NCBI GenBank assembly: GCA_021812735.1
Contig: JAKAMV010000269.1
Span: 1 to 10,365 of the forward strand
Direction: 5' to 3'
DNA: 10,365 bases
From: Chloroflexota bacterium
GTDB taxonomy: Bacteria > Chloroflexota > Limnocylindria > Limnocylindrales > CSP1-4
The notes below the pieces were generated by a model. It was not told the origin of the DNA. It did no database searches and saw only the letters and a program-made list of their open reading frames with translations. This document shows, piece after piece, positions 7,831-10,365 of this stretch. The position numbers and the translations under genes are program-made. Position 1 is the stretch's first letter. Each line of letters starts with the position of its first letter.

Positions 7831-7861
7831 AACCGAACTTGGGATAATCCGAAGTACGGTT
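7831..7861. promoter_or_regulatory. 31-bp dyad operator enclosing a -10-like hexamer, upstream of the XRE gene
   Basis: AACCGAACTT (7831-7840) and AAGTACGGTT (7852-7861) are inverted repeats matching at 9 of 10 positions. Between them lies GGATAATCC (7842-7850), itself a dyad with the same centre at 7846. Overall 13 of 15 base pairs obey two-fold symmetry. GATAAT (7843-7848) inside it is a good -10 match, which would place transcription start a few bases downstream and about 20-25 nt before the XRE ATG at 7880. The complement GGATTATCC could serve weakly in the other direction. A regulator bound here would block the promoter directly, as in autoregulated XRE genes. The symmetry is seen; the function is inferred. 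Confidence 0.55.
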
Positions 7862-7879
7862 TACGGTGCCCGCCGTGGC

Positions 7880-8173
7880 ATGGCGGCACGTGTGACCAGG
7901 TCGCTCTTCACGCCCGCCTATGGGCGCCTGCGTGAGTCGCTCGTCGCGGCTCGCCGTGCGCGCGGTCTGACGCAGGCCGAACTCGCCCGCGTCCTCGATC
8001 GGCCCCAGTCGTTCGTGTCCAAGTATGAACGCGGCGAGCGGCGCCTCGATCTGATCGAACTGATGGAGATCGCGCAGGTGCTCAGGCTCGATCCTGGCGA
8101 GCTGGTCGCCGAGGTGGCCGAGACCCTCAGGCTCGGGCACGCCGCGGGGGAGACATCGCGGACCGCACCATAA
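7880..8173 (+). CDS. XRE-family helix-turn-helix transcriptional regulator
   Basis: A 97-aa protein consisting almost only of one HTH_3/XRE domain (residues 17-77). It shows LRESLVAARRARGLTQAELA, then the turn and recognition helix PQSFVSKYERGERRLD (42-57), then a C-terminal helix region IELMEIAQVLRLDPGEL. I chose ATG 7880: the frame is open upstream to 7757, but those 41 codons would read through the dyad operator and have no domain character. No good Shine-Dalgarno precedes 7880; if transcription starts within the dyad region, the leader would be very short. The small single-domain form fits an autorepressor, and the symmetric dyad directly upstream is its likely binding site. No toxin gene of recognised type is adjacent, so a toxin-antitoxin role is not supported. 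A perfect AAGGAGGT overlaps and follows its stop codon. Confidence 0.85.
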   Translation: MAARVTRSLFTPAYGRLRESLVAARRARGLTQAELARVLDRPQSFVSKYERGERRLDLIELMEIAQVLRLDPGELVAEVAETLRLGHAAGETSRTAP

Positions 8174-8179
8174 GGAGGT
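8172..8179 (+). promoter_or_regulatory. Consensus Shine-Dalgarno AAGGAGGT with no obvious gene
   Basis: TAAGGAGGT at 8171-8179, which includes the XRE stop codon, is fully complementary to the anti-SD end of 16S rRNA. No start codon lies at the normal 5-9 nt distance. GTG 8193 is 13 nt away and gives only 33 codons. ATG 8200 is 20 nt away, and most of its frame is antisense to the lipoprotein gene. It may be the remains of a translationally coupled downstream gene, or chance. Confidence 0.3.
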
Positions 8180-8285
8180 CGTTTCGGGGCGGGTGGTGGA
8201 TGTCCGCCAGACCGGAGCAACCCCAGTCAGGTGCGCCACTGCGACGGGGTTGGTGGGCTTCTCAACACCATCGTCCCAGTTCAGT

Positions 8286-8322
8286 GGGTGTTAGCGGCAC
8301 CTGTTTGCGTGTCCCAACACCC
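8286..8322. terminator. Weak hairpin between convergent genes, possible bidirectional terminator
   Basis: GGGTGTT (8286-8292) and AACACCC (8316-8322) form a perfect 7-bp stem, but around a long 23-nt loop and without a T-run. It lies between the convergent XRE and lipoprotein stop codons, where a terminator is expected. The positional argument is better than the structural one. Confidence 0.2.
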
Positions 8323-8354
8323 TCGACCGCCTGGGCCAAAAGCCGGATCGAGGA

Positions 8355-8879
8355 TTACGGACATGCGCCAGGAGACGTCGTCCCGCTCGCGACGATTGCT
8401 AGCGCTGCACTCACTTCATCTGTTGCGCGTGTGAGTTCGCCGAGAGCCCACGCTCGGCTGCCCAGGCCCGATGCAGGCGCGCTTGTTCCTGGCAGAGTCT
8501 GCCGCTCAAAGAAGCCGGCCGATTCTGCGAGATCCCAAACAGCGGTCTGGATTGCTGCGGCCACAGCATCGCCTGGCTCGATGCTTCCGCCATAGGAGGA
8601 AAGCACGGGCTTGATGGGCTCGATGACCGCGTCGGCCGCCTCCCAGACTTGCTGCGGTGCCACATTGGAGGACAGTGCGTTTTCGAGTGCTGGTACGCGC
8701 TGTTGTGCGGCCACGAGCAGGCGGACCGCCTCACAGTCGCCCAGTCCCTTCCCCTGGTGTCCCGAGGGCGAAGGGACTGGGTGCGACGTGCTCGCTGCGT
8801 CGCAGCCGGCTGCTGTCAATGTCAGCCACACCAGCACGAATAGCCGTGCCAGAAGGTGCCCGGTTCTCGCGGCGCCCAT
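8355..8879 (-). CDS. Putative lipoprotein, third gene of the envelope operon
   Basis: A 174-aa protein starting at the ATG complementary to 8877-8879, with GAGGAA (complement of 8886-8891) 6 nt upstream. The N-terminus has a short basic stretch, a hydrophobic segment LLARLFVLVWLTLTAAG and Cys26, which looks like a lipoprotein signal peptide. The lipobox (TAAGC) has Ala rather than the usual Leu at -3, so the call is likely but not perfect. A Ser/Pro linker follows, then an Ala-rich, probably all-helical domain from about residue 46 with GDCEAVRLLVAAQQRV and SIEPGDAVAAAIQTAVWDLA. I do not recognise a family. Its start lies 23 nt after the stop of the SurA_N-like gene on the same strand, so the two are probably co-transcribed. 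It would sit on the outer face of the cytoplasmic membrane, or in the periplasm if the host is diderm. Confidence 0.75.
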   Translation of the reverse strand: MGAARTGHLLARLFVLVWLTLTAAGCDAASTSHPVPSPSGHQGKGLGDCEAVRLLVAAQQRVPALENALSSNVAPQQVWEAADAVIEPIKPVLSSYGGSIEPGDAVAAAIQTAVWDLAESAGFFERQTLPGTSAPASGLGSRAWALGELTRATDEVSAALAIVASGTTSPGACP

Positions 8880-8902
8880 GCCCTGTTCCTCGTGGGTCTG
8901 GG

Positions 8903-9517
8903 TCAGGGAGTGAAGTACAGTTCGACCGGAATCGACGACTTGAGCTGTTCGGCGAACGCGTGAGCGTCGAAGTTCGGATCGGAAGCCCGCATCGCCGCCA
9001 GCATCTTGCCTCCGGCGATCATCCGGGCAGCCAGTTCACGAACCCGCGGGTCGTTAATGTATGCGGACCCATCCGTATCTCCATTGGCGGCCCAGACGGC
9101 GGCTGCTTGCGCTGGAAAGGCGGCAACAGCCGCGTTGGTTTGCGTGGTGAGGTAGGTGGTCACCTCTTGCTCCGATACTGAATAGCCGTGCCTCGCCGCT
9201 TCGTGGGCGATGGCCGCCGCGGTCGTCAGGTGGTCGACGACGGCCTCGACCGCTTGTGCACGCGTCACGGTTCGTCCAGCCGATGCTGCGTTGTCCTCGT
9301 ACTGCTTGACCGCGTACGCGAGATACTGGCCGCTGACTGGCTGCCCATCGATTCGCATTGCGACGGCCGGAAACTGGGTGTTGGGGGTCTTGAACAGCGA
9401 CAGAAGCTGGGGATCGGGGGTCGGTCCCGCGGCCACAGCCGTGGCAGCTCCGAAGATAAGAAGCATGCTGGCGCCGAGGAGTATCCAAGAAGGCCGGTGG
9501 ATAAGCCTGCGTGCCAT
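8903..9517 (-). CDS. SurA_N/PrsA-like membrane-anchored foldase-type protein without PPIase domain
   Basis: A 204-aa protein from the ATG complementary to 9515-9517. The frame stays open to a GTG at 9559, but that start would overlap the upstream gene and put 14 odd residues before the basic and hydrophobic N-terminus. Residues 1-30 (MARRLIHRPSWILL then a hydrophobic run to AVAAG) form a signal peptide or anchor. After it comes AMRIDGQPVSGQYLAYAV, the beginning typical of SurA/PrsA N-terminal chaperone domains (a strand 'V.G.pI' then helix). It continues with the helical ITEM AVEAVVDHLTTAAAIAHEAA and GYSVSEQEVTTYL (the 'eA...Gi.Vsd.Ev' pattern). A C-terminal helix ends in SIPVELYFTP. No parvulin PPIase domain is present, and the protein is shorter than true SurA or PrsA. 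It probably binds or chaperones an exported partner, most simply the secreted protein encoded 13 bp upstream. The fold call is moderate; the client is inferred. Confidence 0.72.
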   Translation of the reverse strand: MARRLIHRPSWILLGASMLLIFGAATAVAAGPTPDPQLLSLFKTPNTQFPAVAMRIDGQPVSGQYLAYAVKQYEDNAASAGRTVTRAQAVEAVVDHLTTAAAIAHEAARHGYSVSEQEVTTYLTTQTNAAVAAFPAQAAAVWAANGDTDGSAYINDPRVRELAARMIAGGKMLAAMRASDPNFDAHAFAEQLKSSIPVELYFTP

Positions 9518-9530
9518 CTGACCCACCATC

Positions 9531-10085
9531 CTACCACAGAGATCCACTGTAGACCCCACCGAACGATCCGGAAACGCCGGAAGCCCAGATCAGGTAGTGG
9601 GACTCCGTGCTGCCCGGCGGGTATGTTGACGTCGACATCGAGAAGCCGCTCGGGCTGCAGTAGGGCCATGCGAGCGTGGTCGATGAGACGAACGGCACCC
9701 AGCAGGCGGGCCCGCTCACGTAGTAGTTGCTGATGTACACCGATCCGTTGGGCCACTTGATGACGGAGTACCAGCTGGCCTCAGGCCAGATGCCATCAGC
9801 GTACAGGTCCGTTCCGTTGTAGAGGAAGTCGTCCTGTTCGAAGGGCGCAATCTGGTAGTAGTTCTGGCCCTCGCTGTGTTCAAGTGCCGTATACCAGGAC
9901 GTGCTTCCCTCAGAGGTGCTGTACCAGTATATGGAGGCGTCCGGCTCGCTCCAGCTGAACATTCCAGACGACGAGGCGCTGGTGCTTCCTGTCGGCGAGT
10001 AATAGGCAAGAGCGATGGGGCTCGCGGCTAGGGCGACCAGGCCGGCTAGAGCCACCGAGGCTAGTAACTTCTTTCCTTTGATCAC
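9531..10085 (-). CDS. Secreted Tyr/Trp/Ser-rich protein of unknown function
   Basis: A 184-aa protein starting at the GTG complementary to 10083-10085, with AAGGCGGA 6 nt upstream; a TTG at 10106 is a weaker alternative. Residues 1-27 form a clean Sec signal peptide: MIKGKK, a hydrophobic core LLASVALAGLVALAA, and cleavage after IALA. The mature 157 residues contain 17 Tyr and 10 Trp, many Ser/Gly, and only two Cys (128 and 143, in PACW and WPYC), which probably form one disulfide. Aromatic clusters recur (IYWYS, TSWYTA, EASWYS, SNYYV), suggesting a small all-beta, perhaps carbohydrate- or surface-binding fold. Few basic residues remain after the signal peptide. I do not recognise a family. 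The next gene starts 13 bp downstream and encodes a SurA_N-like exported protein, so the two are likely co-expressed and may interact. Options are a secreted effector or antimicrobial, a wall-binding protein, or a structural surface protein; none can be chosen from sequence. Confidence 0.75.
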   Translation of the reverse strand: MIKGKKLLASVALAGLVALAASPIALAYYSPTGSTSASSSGMFSWSEPDASIYWYSTSEGSTSWYTALEHSEGQNYYQIAPFEQDDFLYNGTDLYADGIWPEASWYSVIKWPNGSVYISNYYVSGPACWVPFVSSTTLAWPYCSPSGFSMSTSTYPPGSTESHYLIWASGVSGSFGGVYSGSLW

Positions 10086-10196
10086 CTGTAGTCCGCCTTG
10101 CGACAATCACGAGAGTGAGACGCTGGTGCTTGCACAAAATCGTTGTCGGAAACTGCACCTCCCTTCCACTGCGACACATGCGCCACTTGAAGGTGG
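10086..10196 (-). other. 111-bp gap between the partial gene and the secreted-protein gene
   Basis: This gap separates the stop of the right-edge gene from the start of the secreted-protein gene. Apart from the Shine-Dalgarno for the latter, it contains CGACAA/TTGTCG inverted hexamers about 30 bp apart, but no clear promoter or T-tailed terminator. Whether the right-edge gene belongs to the same transcript stays open. Confidence 0.3.
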
Positions 10197-10364
10197 TCAC
10201 TCCGGACGTGCGGAGCTGAACTGGTGGTTGCAGCTGCCACCGGCGTATGTGCTTCGCCGGTTGAAGCAGAAGTAGTCGTAGCGGCCGCTGTCATAGATGT
10301 CGGTTGCGAGGTGGCTGGTGACGCCGTTCAGCGCCTCGAATGAACTGATCTTGTCGTAACAGGC
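10197..10364 (-). CDS. C-terminal end of a Cys- and aromatic-containing protein (partial)
   Basis: The last 55 codons of a gene entering from the right edge, ending with the TGA complementary to 10197-10199. Nearly every codon ends in C or G, which strongly supports real coding. The residues include ACYDKISSFEAL, then SGRYDYFCFNRR and AGGSCNHQF. There are three Cys and several Tyr/Phe in 55 residues, a composition expected for an exported disulfide-bonded protein. It shares the strand and aromatic bias of the secreted protein gene 111 bp downstream, so it may be another member of the same cluster. The family is not recognisable from this fragment. An overlapping frame from 10294 to 10082 lacks this composition and is rejected. 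Confidence 0.6.
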   Translation of the reverse strand, partial: ACYDKISSFEALNGVTSHLATDIYDSGRYDYFCFNRRSTYAGGSCNHQFSSARPE

Positions 10365-10365
10365 G

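Noticed and set aside
7880..8173. XRE gene as the antitoxin of a toxin-antitoxin pair
   Set aside because: No adjacent gene resembles a HipA, HigB, RelE, COG2856 or other toxin; the divergent neighbour is a small Cys-rich protein of unknown role.
8200..8595. 131-codon plus-strand frame after the XRE gene
   Set aside because: Its start is 20 nt from the strong Shine-Dalgarno, and most of it is antisense to the lipoprotein gene, with no domain character.
10082..10294. 70-codon minus-strand frame near the right edge
   Set aside because: It overlaps, in another frame, the 55-codon gene end that has much stronger third-position G/C bias, and it extends through the likely non-coding gap.

Overview
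GC-rich bacterial DNA (a guess of roughly 65-68% G+C, not counted) with strong G/C preference at third codon positions. It reads like a Chloroflexota-type genome (Limnocylindria, Dormibacteria or a related soil/groundwater lineage), with Actinomycetota as the alternative. The hints are a secreted G1-family peptidase with Pro-Thr-rich linkers, GTG starts and the style of the leucyl-tRNA synthetase. The taxonomic call is an inference from style only.

Layout, left to right. (1) Bases 1-2141 hold a divergent sugar pair: the N-terminal part of a GT4 glycosyltransferase resembling mannosylfructose-/sucrose-phosphate synthase on the minus strand, cut by the window edge, and an intracellular GH32 beta-fructosidase on the plus strand. 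They share a 163-bp intergenic region with overlapping -10-like elements. Together they suggest making and breaking a fructose-containing disaccharide. (2) Bases 2142-2485 show no convincing gene. (3) Bases 2486-2561 are a complete tRNA-Ala(GGC), followed by a GC-rich hairpin. (4) Bases 2731-5397 are leuS, intact through both signature motifs and the editing domain, but its last ~60 codons are not LeuRS-like. (5) Bases 5367-7373 (minus) encode a large secreted G1 (eqolisin) peptidase with two tandem Ig-like repeats and a third C-terminal domain; its 3' end overlaps the abnormal leuS tail. (6) Bases 7492-7880 hold a small Cys-rich protein gene (minus), then a 31-bp dyad enclosing a -10-like hexamer, then the start of a small XRE-type regulator gene (plus, 7880-8173). 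(7) From the right edge back to 8355, all on the minus strand, there is a run of envelope/secreted genes: the C-terminal end of an aromatic- and Cys-containing protein, a secreted Tyr/Trp/Ser-rich protein, a membrane-anchored SurA_N-like protein without a visible PPIase domain, and a lipoprotein. The last three are 13 and 23 bp apart and are almost certainly one operon.

The most interesting parts are the exported three- or four-gene cluster at the right, which I cannot match to a known system, the dyad operator between the XRE gene and the Cys-rich gene, and the broken or replaced LeuRS C-terminus.
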